DNA from: Bacteroidetes bacterium UBA2364
GTDB taxonomy: Bacteria > Bacteroidota > Rhodothermia > Rhodothermales > UBA2364
Length of the DNA: 32,058 nucleotides
Direction: 5' to 3'
Assembly (NCBI GenBank): GCA_002344075.1
Contig: DDTM01000018.1
Span: 1 to 32,058, forward strand
The translations under genes and the position numbers were made by a program. Below, piece by piece: positions 1-8,794 of this stretch. The stretch's first letter is position 1; the number at the start of each line of letters is the position of its first letter. The notes under the pieces are model-generated. The model was not told where the DNA came from and did not search any database. It saw only the letters and a program-made list of their open reading frames with translations.

Positions 1-2
1 TA

Positions 3-2312
3 GCAACAAATGAGGTTGTAGCAATAGATCTTCCTCCCAGAAAGAAAAAAGACAAACCAAAAAAACCTGACCATCTAAAAGAAGTGGAAGATCTGGATGC
101 AGACCAAGACGGGCCTAAGCTCATTAAGTCTGATCGCTATATTCTTGAAGGTCCTAAGGTTCTTGGAAGGGTCAATCTGGCTACACTACAAGATGTGGAA
201 CCTGGTACTAAACGGAAAAAGCGGAAGCGCAAAGGCAAATCCGATGAACCGTTGAAACCAGCTAAGCCAGTAACAGGTGGCTCTGTTACGACAGGAGATG
301 GTGCTAAAAAATCTACGACACATGCTAACACTACTTCTTCGGCCAATGCTTCTGCAAAAGCCAAAAAGAAAAAGGCTAAATTACCAGTGGTAAGCCAAGA
401 AGAGGTAAAAGAAGCGATTTTGCAAACCAAAACAGGGATGCAACGCCAAGGTACCAAAGAACGTCAAGGCGCACGCCTGCGGCGCCGCGAAAAACGGGTA
501 GAACGCGCTGAAATACGAGAGCAAGAATTGGCTGCACAAGAGGCCTCTGAACGCAGGTTGCGCGTGGTAGAATATGTTTCGGCGAACGAACTGGCAAACA
601 TGATGGATGTATCGGTGACCGAAGTTATTTCCACATGTTTGGAACTTGGCTTGATGGTTTCGATCAACCAACGGTTAGAAGCAGATACCATTCAGTTGAT
701 CGCCGAAGAATTTGGGGTTGAAATTGAATTTGTAACCGATGTCGCTTCCGATGAAATTGCCCTTCAGGACGATGAAGAACAGGACTTACTGCCTCGTGCT
801 CCGGTAGTCACGATTATGGGCCACGTAGATCATGGAAAAACATCTCTGTTGGACTATATCCGCCGGACAAATGTCGTAAAATCTGAAGCTGGTGGAATCA
901 CCCAGCACATTGGTGCTTATTCGGTCACCCTGCCCACAGGTCAGATGATCTCATTCTTGGACACACCAGGCCACGAAGCCTTTACGGCCATGCGTGCTCG
1001 TGGTGCACAAGTCACAGATATTGTGGTGTTGGTGGTCGCAGCGGATGACGGGGTTATGCCACAAACCATCGAGGCCATAAATCATGCACATGCTGCTGGC
1101 GTTCCTCTGATTATCGCGGTGAATAAAATTGACAAAGATGGCGCAAATCCGCAGCGCGTTATGCAGGAACTGACACAATATAATGTGGTTGTGGAGGCAT
1201 ACGGCGGGAATGTGCAACACAGCGAGATTTCTGCCAAACAAGGAATCAATATTGATGGCCTCCTTCAACAAATTGTAGATGAAGCCGAATTATTGGACTT
1301 AAAAGCCAATCCGAACAGAAATGCAGATGGGACGATTGTGGAAAGCCGGGTTGATAAAGGCCGTGGAATTGTTGCAACAGTATTGGTACAACGAGGCACC
1401 CTGAAAGTGGGGGATGTGTTTGTTGCGGGCGCCTTTACCGGAAAAGTACGGGCGATGTTCGACGAAACAGAGAATCGCATCAAATCTGCAGGCCCTTCCA
1501 AGCCCGCACTGATTGTTGGATTTAATGGCCCGCCAGATGTAGGAGACCGCTTTGTGGTTCTGGATGACGAACGCGAGGCAAAGGAAATTGCGAATAAACG
1601 TCAACAAATTGCCCGTGAACAAAGCATGCGTCAGAAAAAACACCTGACCTTGGATGAAATTGGACGACGTTTGGCGTTGGGCGACTTTAAAGAACTGAAC
1701 CTGATCATTAAGGCCGATGTAGGCGGATCTGTTCAAGCCCTAACCGATTCGCTCCTAAAACTTTCAACGGAAGAAGTACAGGTTCGCATCATTCACAGTG
1801 CTGTTGGGGCGGTGACTGAAAGCGATGTCCTCTTGGCTTCAACATCGGATGCGGTTATCATTGGTTTCCAGGTGCGTCCAGCTTCCCCGCAGGTCCGTAG
1901 GGTTCTGGAGCAAGAACAAATTGACTTCCGGACTTATTCCGTGATCTACGATGCTATCGAGGATGTACGTGATGCCCTTGAGGGCCTGTTATCGCCCGAG
2001 TTAAGTGATAAGACATTGGGCACTGCCCAGGTGCGGGAAGTATTCCAAGTACCCAAAGTGGGCATTATTGCAGGCTGTATGGTCACTGAAGGCAAGATTA
2101 TGCGTAAAGATGCCGTTCGCCTTGTGCGCGATGGTGTGGTCATCTGGTCTGGAAAAATGGCTTCCCTGCGACGCTTCAAAGACCCCGTCAACGAGGTCAA
2201 TACGGGGTATGAGTGCGGTATCGGCTTGGAAGGAGGGCAAGATATCAAGATCGGCGACCTAATCGAAACGTTTGAGGTGATTTCTACCAAGAGAAGACTC
2301 GCTGCCCGATAA
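3..2312 (+). CDS. infB: Translation initiation factor IF-2 (5'-truncated by window edge)
   Basis: GTPase that brings fMet-tRNA to the 30S subunit and promotes subunit joining. The frame is open from base 3 with no stop, so the real start lies upstream; the GTG at 84 is an internal Val codon. About 769 residues are visible. The N-terminal part is a Lys/Glu/Ala-rich linker, followed by the IF2-N domain (VVEYVSANELANMMDVSV, about 560-620). The G domain has G1 GHVDHGKT (819-842), switch GGITQHIG, G3 DTPGHEAF, G4 NKID and G5 SAK, then domains II, III and the C-terminal fMet-tRNA-binding domain ending in GDLIETFEV. All GTPase motifs are intact. A strong terminator follows directly, and no rbfA gene follows, so infB is probably the last gene of its transcript. 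Confidence 0.97.
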   Translation, partial: ATNEVVAIDLPPRKKKDKPKKPDHLKEVEDLDADQDGPKLIKSDRYILEGPKVLGRVNLATLQDVEPGTKRKKRKRKGKSDEPLKPAKPVTGGSVTTGDGAKKSTTHANTTSSANASAKAKKKKAKLPVVSQEEVKEAILQTKTGMQRQGTKERQGARLRRREKRVERAEIREQELAAQEASERRLRVVEYVSANELANMMDVSVTEVISTCLELGLMVSINQRLEADTIQLIAEEFGVEIEFVTDVASDEIALQDDEEQDLLPRAPVVTIMGHVDHGKTSLLDYIRRTNVVKSEAGGITQHIGAYSVTLPTGQMISFLDTPGHEAFTAMRARGAQVTDIVVLVVAADDGVMPQTIEAINHAHAAGVPLIIAVNKIDKDGANPQRVMQELTQYNVVVEAYGGNVQHSEISAKQGINIDGLLQQIVDEAELLDLKANPNRNADGTIVESRVDKGRGIVATVLVQRGTLKVGDVFVAGAFTGKVRAMFDETENRIKSAGPSKPALIVGFNGPPDVGDRFVVLDDEREAKEIANKRQQIAREQSMRQKKHLTLDEIGRRLALGDFKELNLIIKADVGGSVQALTDSLLKLSTEEVQVRIIHSAVGAVTESDVLLASTSDAVIIGFQVRPASPQVRRVLEQEQIDFRTYSVIYDAIEDVRDALEGLLSPELSDKTLGTAQVREVFQVPKVGIIAGCMVTEGKIMRKDAVRLVRDGVVIWSGKMASLRRFKDPVNEVNTGYECGIGLEGGQDIKIGDLIETFEVISTKRRLAAR

Positions 2313-2326
2313 ACGCTTTTGATAAT

Positions 2327-2360
2327 AAAGAAGCCTCCAAAAATGGGGGCTTCTTTGTTT
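2327..2360 (+). terminator. Rho-independent terminator after infB
   Basis: A 12-bp stem (AAAGAAGCCTCC at 2327-2338, paired with 2345-2356, one G-T pair) closes a 6-base loop and runs into a T-rich tail. It begins 14 bases past the infB stop and should end that transcript. Confidence 0.85.
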
Positions 2361-2727
2361 GTACAAAAAAGCGAGGTACCGTATGCCTTCCCAGAAAATC
2401 CTATGATTGAAAACATCTCGTTTCTTTTGGGAATGCTGGAATAAGTTTTTCTTCAAAAGAATTGATTTTACACCCTAAAACACGTGTTAGAGAACTTGGT
2501 CTCCTCTCGTAAGCATAACTGATTAAAAGCCTTCATGCGAAAAGCCGAATTCTGGAAAGTCGTTAAGAACGATAAAATGGACAGGTCTAAAAAAGGCTCT
2601 TACTGTGCTCATAATTCAAGTGTTATTTTTGGTGAACACCCAAGAATGTGTAGTAACTTACATTGCTAAACCTTGACGACGATTTACCTGTTCCCAATAA
2701 TATGGGAAAGAGGTTTCTGATTTTCCC
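2361..2727. other. Gene-free intergenic region between infB terminator and glycosyltransferase
   Basis: I see no convincing gene or RNA here. Three small signals stand out. There is a 10-bp palindrome AACACGTGTT at 2479-2488. A promoter-like TATTTTTG lies at 2624-2631. A hairpin TTCCCA/TGGGAA with loop ATAATA lies at 2691-2708, just before the next start codon. Short open frames on the minus strand are not supported by start signals or recognisable sequence. Confidence 0.5.
2624..2631 (+). promoter_or_regulatory. Possible Bacteroidota-type -7 promoter element
   Basis: TATTTTTG matches the Bacteroidota -7 consensus TAnnTTTG exactly. It would give a leader of about 90 bases for the glycosyltransferase at 2728. 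No clear -33 TTTG is seen at the expected distance, so this is tentative. Confidence 0.35.
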
Positions 2728-3909
2728 GTGACCAAATTCAAAAAAAACCGCATTCTGATGATTGTTCCACGGATTCCGCCGGATGTGGGGGAAGTAGCGG
2801 AGCTTTGTCACGACATGGCACACTCTTTCCATCAAGATGCGTTTGACGTAGCCGTTCTTGCAGCATCCGACTCGGTTGAGCAGGACGCCCCGCCCACCAT
2901 TTATAATCGGCTATCCGTTACAGATATTGAACCCCTTAGAGAACCGCTCCTGTTTCAGTTCGTACAAGATGCAGGCCATAGCTTGACGGCAACGCTTAAA
3001 AAAACAGAGGCTCCTCCACGCCCCTTCGACCTTATTTGGGTAATTGGGCCAGAATTGAAAGCTCTCAATTACGCATTGCGAATGAAGAAGAAATATGGAA
3101 TCCCTGTTTGGCTTCATGCGATGGGTGGGGGCCGCATTATTTTTCCCGGTAATATAGGGCAAGGCATCAAGGCCAGAATGCAGGCCCAAACCGTACAACG
3201 TCTCATTGATCAAGTGGATGTAGTGAGTGCCTGTGGTTTTGAGGCCATAAAACGCTATCGTGCCTGCACCACAAAAAATCAACCGGTTATCCGCCTCCAT
3301 CCCTGGATTCCCTCATCCTTACCCATCGAGACGAGAGGTGTTGTACGAACAGCTATGCAAAAAACCGTCCGCCTTTTGATTGCAGGAGAATGGGATGAAA
3401 AGCAAGACGTATTGCGGTTTTGCAAACGCCTTCGTCCTTCAACGGCAGATTTCAGGCTCAATATCCTGACTACAGGAGAGAAAGCCGCACTGCTCCACAA
3501 TTGGGTACATGCAGAAAAAGATCCTCGCTTTACGGTAACTGACTACCCTTTAACTGGCATTACAGCAGAAACTTGGGCCAACACAGACCTTTTTGTGATT
3601 CCCCAAAAAACCATGTCGGAGGATATTTTTCTGCCCACCCTATACCACACCGCTCTCTATAGGCAAGTACCAATTCTGGGGGTTTCGGATGAACGTACAG
3701 AACTGTTCAAGGAACTGAACGAAAATTTGGCTGGCCCCGTATATACATGGGAGCAAATGGACGAAGTGGATGCACTTCTTCAGGTTCTACCTGAATATCC
3801 AGGAATGTTGCACCATTGGCGAGAAAATGCAGCGCGTTTTAGTGAAAGCCGTAGTCAAAAAGCGGTAATGAAACGATATAAAAAAATTGCACACACCATT
3901 TGTGGCTGA
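2728..3909 (+). CDS. Glycosyltransferase, GT4/GT-B-like
   Basis: A 393-residue protein with the two-lobed layout of GT-B glycosyltransferases. An N-terminal Rossmann start (ILMIVPRIPPDVGEVAEL) is followed by the glycine-rich stretch HAMGGGRIIFPGN, and the C-terminal lobe begins at RLLIAGEWDEKQDVLRF. It probably transfers a sugar to an envelope or exported glycan; donor and acceptor cannot be read. The GT4 hallmark E-x7-E is degenerate here (SEDIFLPTLYHTALYRQVPI). The start is GTG at 2728: the frame is closed by TAA at 2698-2700, and AAAGAGG at 2707-2713 is a weak, distant ribosome site. An internal ATG at 2758 would cut into the first beta strand. The GroES-like gene follows after 15 bases, so the two may be cotranscribed. 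Confidence 0.75.
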   Translation: MTKFKKNRILMIVPRIPPDVGEVAELCHDMAHSFHQDAFDVAVLAASDSVEQDAPPTIYNRLSVTDIEPLREPLLFQFVQDAGHSLTATLKKTEAPPRPFDLIWVIGPELKALNYALRMKKKYGIPVWLHAMGGGRIIFPGNIGQGIKARMQAQTVQRLIDQVDVVSACGFEAIKRYRACTTKNQPVIRLHPWIPSSLPIETRGVVRTAMQKTVRLLIAGEWDEKQDVLRFCKRLRPSTADFRLNILTTGEKAALLHNWVHAEKDPRFTVTDYPLTGITAETWANTDLFVIPQKTMSEDIFLPTLYHTALYRQVPILGVSDERTELFKELNENLAGPVYTWEQMDEVDALLQVLPEYPGMLHHWRENAARFSESRSQKAVMKRYKKIAHTICG

Positions 3910-3924
3910 TAAACCCTACACAAA

Positions 3925-4317
3925 ATGTTTGTCTCTGGATCTAAAGGCAGTTTGATAATGGTAGGAGACCGGGTACTCATTGAGCCAGAGGAGGAATCAT
4001 CAGAAACCTCTTCAGGCTTATTGCTTCCTGCGTCGGTTAAGGAAAAAGAACGTCTCAGAGGCGGTCGGGTGGTGGCCGTTGGACCTGGGTATGCAATTCC
4101 AAATCCGGAATATTCCGATGAAGACGCCTGGATGCACGAAAAAAGTGAGGTCAGATACCTATCGCTGCAAGCAAAAATGGGAGATTATGCCTATTTTTTG
4201 CGAAAGGATGCCATCGAACTCAGTTTAGACGGCAAAACCTATCTCATTATCCCACATCATGCCATATTGGCGTTGATCCGAAACCAGCCAGATGAACGGG
4301 ATTTGTACAAAGGATGA
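3925..4317 (+). CDS. GroES-like co-chaperonin family protein, long form
   Basis: The N-terminal half VGDRVLIEPEEE...GLLLPASVKEKERLRGGRVVAVGPG and the C-terminal MGDYAYFLRKDAIELSLDGKTYLII...ILALI match the two ends of the GroES/Cpn10 barrel. It has 130 residues against about 95 for GroES. The extra length is an N-terminal 11 residues and an acidic, aromatic insert (roughly residues 59-86, YAIPNPEYSDEDAWMHEKSE) between the beta strands, plus a short tail. No groEL is adjacent, so this is more likely a second, specialised GroES-domain protein than the housekeeping co-chaperonin. An internal ATG at 3958 fits canonical GroES starts almost as well. It converges on prfA with 7 bases between stops. 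Confidence 0.75.
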   Translation: MFVSGSKGSLIMVGDRVLIEPEEESSETSSGLLLPASVKEKERLRGGRVVAVGPGYAIPNPEYSDEDAWMHEKSEVRYLSLQAKMGDYAYFLRKDAIELSLDGKTYLIIPHHAILALIRNQPDERDLYKG

Positions 4318-4324
4318 CGTACAC

Positions 4325-5401
4325 CTAAAATTGCGCCAATCGCTCAGCATAATCCGCCATCCGTAAGGCTTGGATTATGCCCTCGATATTTCCATCCACA
4401 ATGGTCTGTAGGGCATAATTCTTGGCAGCTCCCTCCAATCGGTGGTCGGTTACACGGGCTTGAGGCCAATTGTAGGTACGAATCTTGTCGGAACGATCCC
4501 CCGTACCCACCAAACTCCTACGATGTTCAGTACGTTCTGCGTTCCGTTTGGCCAATTCGAGGTCAAATAACCGAGACCGTAAAACCTTCATTGCTTTGTC
4601 TTTATTTTTGTGCTGACTTTTTTCATCCTGACAAGTAACAACCAGACCTGTTGGCAGGTGCGTAATACGGATGGCCGATTCGGTACGGTTAACGTGTTGT
4701 CCCCCAGCCCCACTGGCCCTCATGGTATCAATCCGTAATTCTTCTTCGTTAATCTGAACATCCACCTCTTCCGCCTCTGGTAAAACAGCAACCGTAGCAG
4801 CAGACGTATGAATTCGCCCACTCGACTCTGTGGCAGGAACCCGTTGTACACGGTGTACACCACTCTCGAAACGCATCATCCCAAACGCATCTACCCCTTC
4901 AAGTCCAAAAACCACCTCCTTAAACCCACCCATCGTACCTGAATTTTCATCAATCAATTCCACTTTCCAACCTTTTTTTTCAGCAAAACGAGTGTACATA
5001 CGAAACAAATCTCCTGCAAAAAGCGATGCTTCGTCTCCACCAGTACCTGCCCGAATTTCCACAATACAGTTTTTAGAATCTTCTGGATCCTGCGGAATTA
5101 ATTGATAGCTTAGCTCTTCTTCAATCTTTGGTAGCTGTTCCTCGGCGGCAGACAATTCAAAACGCGCCAATTGGGTCAATTCCTCATCCTCATCTGCTCG
5201 GATCATGTCTTTTAGCTCATCAATACTGTCTTTTAGGCCGTGATACCTTTCAATAATCTGAACCAATGCCTCTAATTCTCGATGCTCTTTTCCCAATTGT
5301 GCCATTAGGGCAACATTGGTCGCAACCGCCGGATCGGCCAACTGTTCCGATACTTTATTAAACTTTTCCTGTATCTCGGTTAATTTTTCTGGTTGTATCA
5401 T
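4325..5401 (-). CDS. prfA: Peptide chain release factor 1
   Basis: Class I release factor that reads UAA and UAG and triggers peptidyl-tRNA hydrolysis. The 358-residue length is normal for RF1. The codon-recognition tripeptide PAT is at residues 189-191 (RVPATES; RF2 would have SPF) and the catalytic GGQ at 233-235 (GAGGQHVNRTESAIR). The N-terminal coiled coil and the stalk are complete. It stands alone on the minus strand: upstream is a divergent promoter region of 237 bases shared with a small plus-strand gene, and prmC, a frequent neighbour, is not next to it. Confidence 0.97.
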   Translation of the reverse strand: MIQPEKLTEIQEKFNKVSEQLADPAVATNVALMAQLGKEHRELEALVQIIERYHGLKDSIDELKDMIRADEDEELTQLARFELSAAEEQLPKIEEELSYQLIPQDPEDSKNCIVEIRAGTGGDEASLFAGDLFRMYTRFAEKKGWKVELIDENSGTMGGFKEVVFGLEGVDAFGMMRFESGVHRVQRVPATESSGRIHTSAATVAVLPEAEEVDVQINEEELRIDTMRASGAGGQHVNRTESAIRITHLPTGLVVTCQDEKSQHKNKDKAMKVLRSRLFDLELAKRNAERTEHRRSLVGTGDRSDKIRTYNWPQARVTDHRLEGAAKNYALQTIVDGNIEGIIQALRMADYAERLAQF

Positions 5402-5638
5402 ATGGTTTTGGATGCATTAATGAAAAGTGAGTATCATTATACCGAACATTTGTTTCAATTTGAGAATCTTAATCTTCTAATCATTAAACCATCTTCAGTT
5501 CTCAGGCATTTAAAGGGTAAATACCCACACCACAGCCCTCACGACTGTTCTTTCTAAGAGCATTTTTTTGTAATGCCTGCTCGTTTTCTTCTTTGGAGCG
5601 ATCTGGCATACTTTGTGCTGTAGTGGTGGACAACTGCG

Positions 5639-5986
5639 ATGTTAAACCAAACGATCCTTATGCGCCTGCGCTTGTCCTCCGCACTCATGGTCTGGCTTCT
5701 TTCATGTAGTATCGGTGCTTTCGTGCTCGATACATATGCCACCAGGCCCCTCCCCATACTTGTCGAATCGTTTCGGAGCGAAGGTATGACCGATGAACAA
5801 GTAGTTCAAAAAGCCATGCGGACTGCTCGTGAACAATCTGCCAACTGGTGGTGGGTTCATGACCGCAAAGCCACATTGGTTTTTGCCAAAACCCGTTCCT
5901 ACGATCCAACTGTATATAAAACGCTTCCGATGGCTTTTCTTTTCGAGAACACGCCAGACATAACCATTTCGAAGGCTTCACTTTGA
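5639..5986 (+). CDS. Small secreted or membrane-anchored protein, unknown function
   Basis: A 115-residue ORF with ATG start, one N-terminal hydrophobic segment (about residues 10-28, LRLSSALMVWLLSCSIGAFV) and a mostly polar remainder. LLSC at the end of the hydrophobic run resembles a lipobox, so it may be a lipoprotein or have a cleaved signal peptide. The segment SANWWWVHDRKATLVFAKT is rich in tryptophan. I recognise no family. Support comes from the signal-like N terminus, the terminator-like hairpin after the stop and the lack of a better gene in this interval. A competing 98-residue minus-strand frame over the same bases looks like a shadow. Confidence 0.5.
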   Translation: MLNQTILMRLRLSSALMVWLLSCSIGAFVLDTYATRPLPILVESFRSEGMTDEQVVQKAMRTAREQSANWWWVHDRKATLVFAKTRSYDPTVYKTLPMAFLFENTPDITISKASL

Positions 5987-6009
5987 GCGTTAGGAACGTT
6001 GATTGTCAT

Positions 6010-6054
6010 AAAAAAGGGCTGACCTGCTATAAGGTTTCGCCCCTTTTTATTTTA
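6010..6054. terminator. Bidirectional terminator-like hairpin
   Basis: AAAAAAGGGCTGACC at 6010-6024 pairs imperfectly with GGTTTCGCCCCTTTTT at 6033-6048. There is an A-run on one side and a T-run on the other. It lies between the convergent stops at 5986 and 6071 and could serve both strands. Confidence 0.6.
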
Positions 6055-6070
6055 TAGAAAAACCATTTAA

Positions 6071-7948
6071 CTAAAAGTTAAAATTCCCATTTCGATTGTT
6101 TTGTACCCCCGTAATGCCAGCAGCACTAACGGCATTCGCAAGGTTTTTCCATTCGGCGGAATTCCACGTGTCTCGGTGAATCCGTACTATTCTGGCTTGT
6201 GACCTACGGAAAGGGGTGGGGGTATTTAATGCCGCCTGAATCAATCCATTGGCAATCACTCCCAACTTATCCTTGTTTTCTTGTGTGAATCCAAAACGAC
6301 CAATAGCAGAAACCAAGTTATCATATTCGTAATCCAGTTCTGTTTTCTCGCCTGTTTTGGCAGGGTCCAAAAACGTGGTATGATCGAACCGAAATGTTAC
6401 GCGCTCATCAAGAATAGTCGGGTCTATGCGCTCCAAAATATCTGCTGCCCCCGATGGCAGGAAAAAGCGGATCCGGTCTCCATTCGATGCATACTTACGC
6501 AATACCAGATTACCACTCTGCGGCACATCGTCCGAGGCATAGTCCGGCAAACCAAAATGAGGATTTAGTTCCCGAAACCTTTGATACAACGTATTATTGG
6601 GTGTACCATACCCCCAGTTCATTTGTTTTCCACCATGGTTTTCTAAAACGGTCAGCAAATCAGCGAGGGTGATGGTTGTGCCGTCGGATACCTGCACCAA
6701 ATCCGCCCGAAGCGTTTTGGAAGGCTCTATACGTAGTTTTTCAACTGCACGCATAGAGCCATACAGTGAAGGGACATAGCCTTGCGAATACGTTTTAAAG
6801 GAGGAATTCCGGCTTACAATTGGAAATCCAGTGGTCAATCCCCAAATAAATGCCTGAGCAACGGAATTGGTAGGCATTCGCTCGGTGCGGTTCTGTAAAT
6901 AAAATTGGTACACCCTAAAGATGTTGCCTGGCCCGGTATGATAAGCGGAAACCCCGGGAATTTCGTGGCCAACCGCATTGGAATAGGCCCTGACCAGTGT
7001 CGCAGAAGCTTCCATCGTCAGCAGTGGATGCCGCTCTTCACGTACTTTCAGCAAGCCGCCTTGAATATTTTTGATGTCGTATTGCTCGATATCGAATGTG
7101 CGTAATAAACTGGGCATAAACTGATAGCGCCCTCTCGCCCCTACACTGGAAACAAGCCAGTCTTGATTAAACGTTTCGACCGTCCCAATTTCCGTTACGA
7201 GCGTACTAAGTCCCAGCCGCTGGGCCAAACGAAGTTCGTAGGTAATCAGGTTTTCTTCTCTCCGACGTGCTTCAAGAACCTGATTTTTTCGCCCCCAACG
7301 GGTTTGAATATCTGTGGCCGCATATCCTTTTGTGCGATACCGTTCTTTGATTTTTCGACCTATTTTTTCACGTTCCCGATCTACTTCGTCCCAAACCATC
7401 CAGCCGCGATCGGCATACACCTGTTTTAGGCTATCCAGCGTTACCACCTCGATGGTATTGTCGTTTTTATCCATAATTCGGATGGTGAAATTATCGTCCT
7501 CGCCCTGGCGTGTTGCAAAAATATTCAGGAGGCTCGAAAACTTCTGGTAAGTCTCACTTCCAATGGCCGCAAAATTGGAAACCATTCGATTTTTATCTGC
7601 GGGATCCTCGCCTGGAAACAAGCCCGGAAACGCCTGATCCGGATGATTATTCAGGTCTTTTAAATTAAACGGGCGACGCGGCATAGATGTATAAAGTGCG
7701 GTCACCGAATCTGGAGACAACCCTCTTAGTTTTTCGGCCAATGGGTCTCGGACCGCATAGTCGGCCATAGCATTTCCGTCTAAAAGTAGGCAGGTGAATA
7801 AAAAAATGCCTACTCCCACCAATGCAGGGCCAGCAATATGCTGTTTTATTGCCCACCATTGTTTTATGCTCACCCATCTATCCGATTTTTTATCAGACAC
7901 TTGAGTAGTGGCCGTTTGTTGCGGCGTTGGTTGTTGTTCGTGCATCAT
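6071..7948 (-). CDS. Membrane-anchored lytic transglycosylase-like protein
   Basis: A 625-residue protein with a polar N terminus (about 1-33), one transmembrane segment (about 36-54, IAGPALVGVGIFLFTCLLL) and a long extracytoplasmic part. The middle holds an SLT-type transglycosylase core. TVETFN carries the likely catalytic Glu258, followed by GARGRYQFMPSLLRTF (family GxxGLMQxMPxTA) and VSAYHTGPGNIFRVYQFYL (family AYNAGPGNV). The core reads GRYQFMP rather than GLMQFMP. The C-terminal 250 residues do not match LysM or any domain I know. The family cleaves peptidoglycan glycan strands to 1,6-anhydro products. Its ATG overlaps the stop of the amidotransferase gene by 4 bases (ATGA), so the two are translationally coupled. 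Confidence 0.75.
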   Translation of the reverse strand: MMHEQQPTPQQTATTQVSDKKSDRWVSIKQWWAIKQHIAGPALVGVGIFLFTCLLLDGNAMADYAVRDPLAEKLRGLSPDSVTALYTSMPRRPFNLKDLNNHPDQAFPGLFPGEDPADKNRMVSNFAAIGSETYQKFSSLLNIFATRQGEDDNFTIRIMDKNDNTIEVVTLDSLKQVYADRGWMVWDEVDREREKIGRKIKERYRTKGYAATDIQTRWGRKNQVLEARRREENLITYELRLAQRLGLSTLVTEIGTVETFNQDWLVSSVGARGRYQFMPSLLRTFDIEQYDIKNIQGGLLKVREERHPLLTMEASATLVRAYSNAVGHEIPGVSAYHTGPGNIFRVYQFYLQNRTERMPTNSVAQAFIWGLTTGFPIVSRNSSFKTYSQGYVPSLYGSMRAVEKLRIEPSKTLRADLVQVSDGTTITLADLLTVLENHGGKQMNWGYGTPNNTLYQRFRELNPHFGLPDYASDDVPQSGNLVLRKYASNGDRIRFFLPSGAADILERIDPTILDERVTFRFDHTTFLDPAKTGEKTELDYEYDNLVSAIGRFGFTQENKDKLGVIANGLIQAALNTPTPFRRSQARIVRIHRDTWNSAEWKNLANAVSAAGITGVQNNRNGNFNF

Positions 7949-8697
7949 AAGGTATCAAGCTTATTACAGTTCATCCGCTCCATTGCCTGAAGGCGAGAAT
8001 GATTAACCAAATTCACAAATAGGATGCGGGTATCATCCGGCGCACGTTCAGGATGGAATTGTACTCCTAAAATGGGTTTTTCCACATGTTCTATCGCCTC
8101 CACAACCCCATCTGGTGCAAACGCCACCGCCTTGTATCCATCACCAGTGCGGGCAATTGCCTGAATATGGCGCGTATTTACTTCACAGACAGTTTTTCCC
8201 AATTCGCGTGCAAGACGTGAATCTGATTGAATGGTTAATAAATGACGATCTGCACCTCGCCGGTTGGAATGAACCCCAGCACCGGGCAATTGTTTTTGGA
8301 CATCGGCATAAATAGTACCTCCACCAAGCATATTCAGCAATTGCATCCCATAACAAATACCCAAGATTGGCTTTCCGGTTCCTAAAAAATATTGTACAAA
8401 TCGTTTATCCCATTCTCGTCGGGCAGGATGTGTTTCGGATAAATCCTCCGGTAATCTGCCTACCAATCCATCGCTTATTGCTGGCCCTCCAGTAATGACC
8501 AAGCCATCCAGTCTGGCTGTTAATGCTTGAATTAAATTCTCGTCTTCTAAGATGGGAACAATCCACGGCAAACCACCTGCCTCAGCAACGGCCTGAATAT
8601 ATACCCTTGCCACTTGTTGCTCATCAGACAGAAAAGAAGTGGTAATCCCAATTACTGGAGCAGACCCAGACATGTAAGCGTTTGGTTTTGCGGACAT
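7945..8697 (-). CDS. Class I glutamine amidotransferase-like hydrolase (peptidase C26, PuuD type)
   Basis: A 250-residue stand-alone class I glutamine amidotransferase fold. The nucleophile elbow is GICYGMQLLN and the His/Glu pair lies in GVQFHPERAP near the C terminus. The N terminus PVIGITTSF and the oxyanion stretch VITGGP fit the gamma-glutamyl-gamma-aminobutyrate hydrolase (PuuD) branch. Known members split gamma-glutamyl amide bonds. The substrate here is not shown by context: no polyamine or putrescine genes are nearby. Coupling to the downstream transglycosylase makes a role on gamma-D-glutamyl peptides of cell-wall fragments conceivable, but that is inference. Start ATG at 8697; an internal ATG at 8673 (MSGSAPVIG) is an alternative. 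Confidence 0.85.
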   Translation of the reverse strand: MSAKPNAYMSGSAPVIGITTSFLSDEQQVARVYIQAVAEAGGLPWIVPILEDENLIQALTARLDGLVITGGPAISDGLVGRLPEDLSETHPARREWDKRFVQYFLGTGKPILGICYGMQLLNMLGGGTIYADVQKQLPGAGVHSNRRGADRHLLTIQSDSRLARELGKTVCEVNTRHIQAIARTGDGYKAVAFAPDGVVEAIEHVEKPILGVQFHPERAPDDTRILFVNLVNHSRLQAMERMNCNKLDTL

Positions 8698-8794
8698 TCA
8701 AGGGGCTTATTGGTGAAGATAACGAAATAATCCCTTGAATTTAGTGCCCAATGAATGTTTTTTGTTGTGTTCCACTAAAACTGCCCAATGTTTC

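Noticed and set aside
84..86. GTG at 84 as the start of infB
   Set aside because: The frame is open upstream to the window edge and IF-2 needs a longer N terminus, so it is an internal codon.
2479..2488. AACACGTGTT palindrome as an operator
   Set aside because: A single 10-bp palindrome in AT-rich noncoding DNA, far from any promoter signal, is too weak to call.
3590..3690. Loss of the GT4 E-x7-E motif as evidence of an inactive glycosyltransferase
   Set aside because: The motif is variable in GT-B families and the exact family is uncertain, so inactivity cannot be claimed.
5685..5981. 98-residue minus-strand ORF opposite the small plus-strand gene
   Set aside because: No signal, no family and no start context. 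The plus-strand frame has a signal-like N terminus and a terminator.
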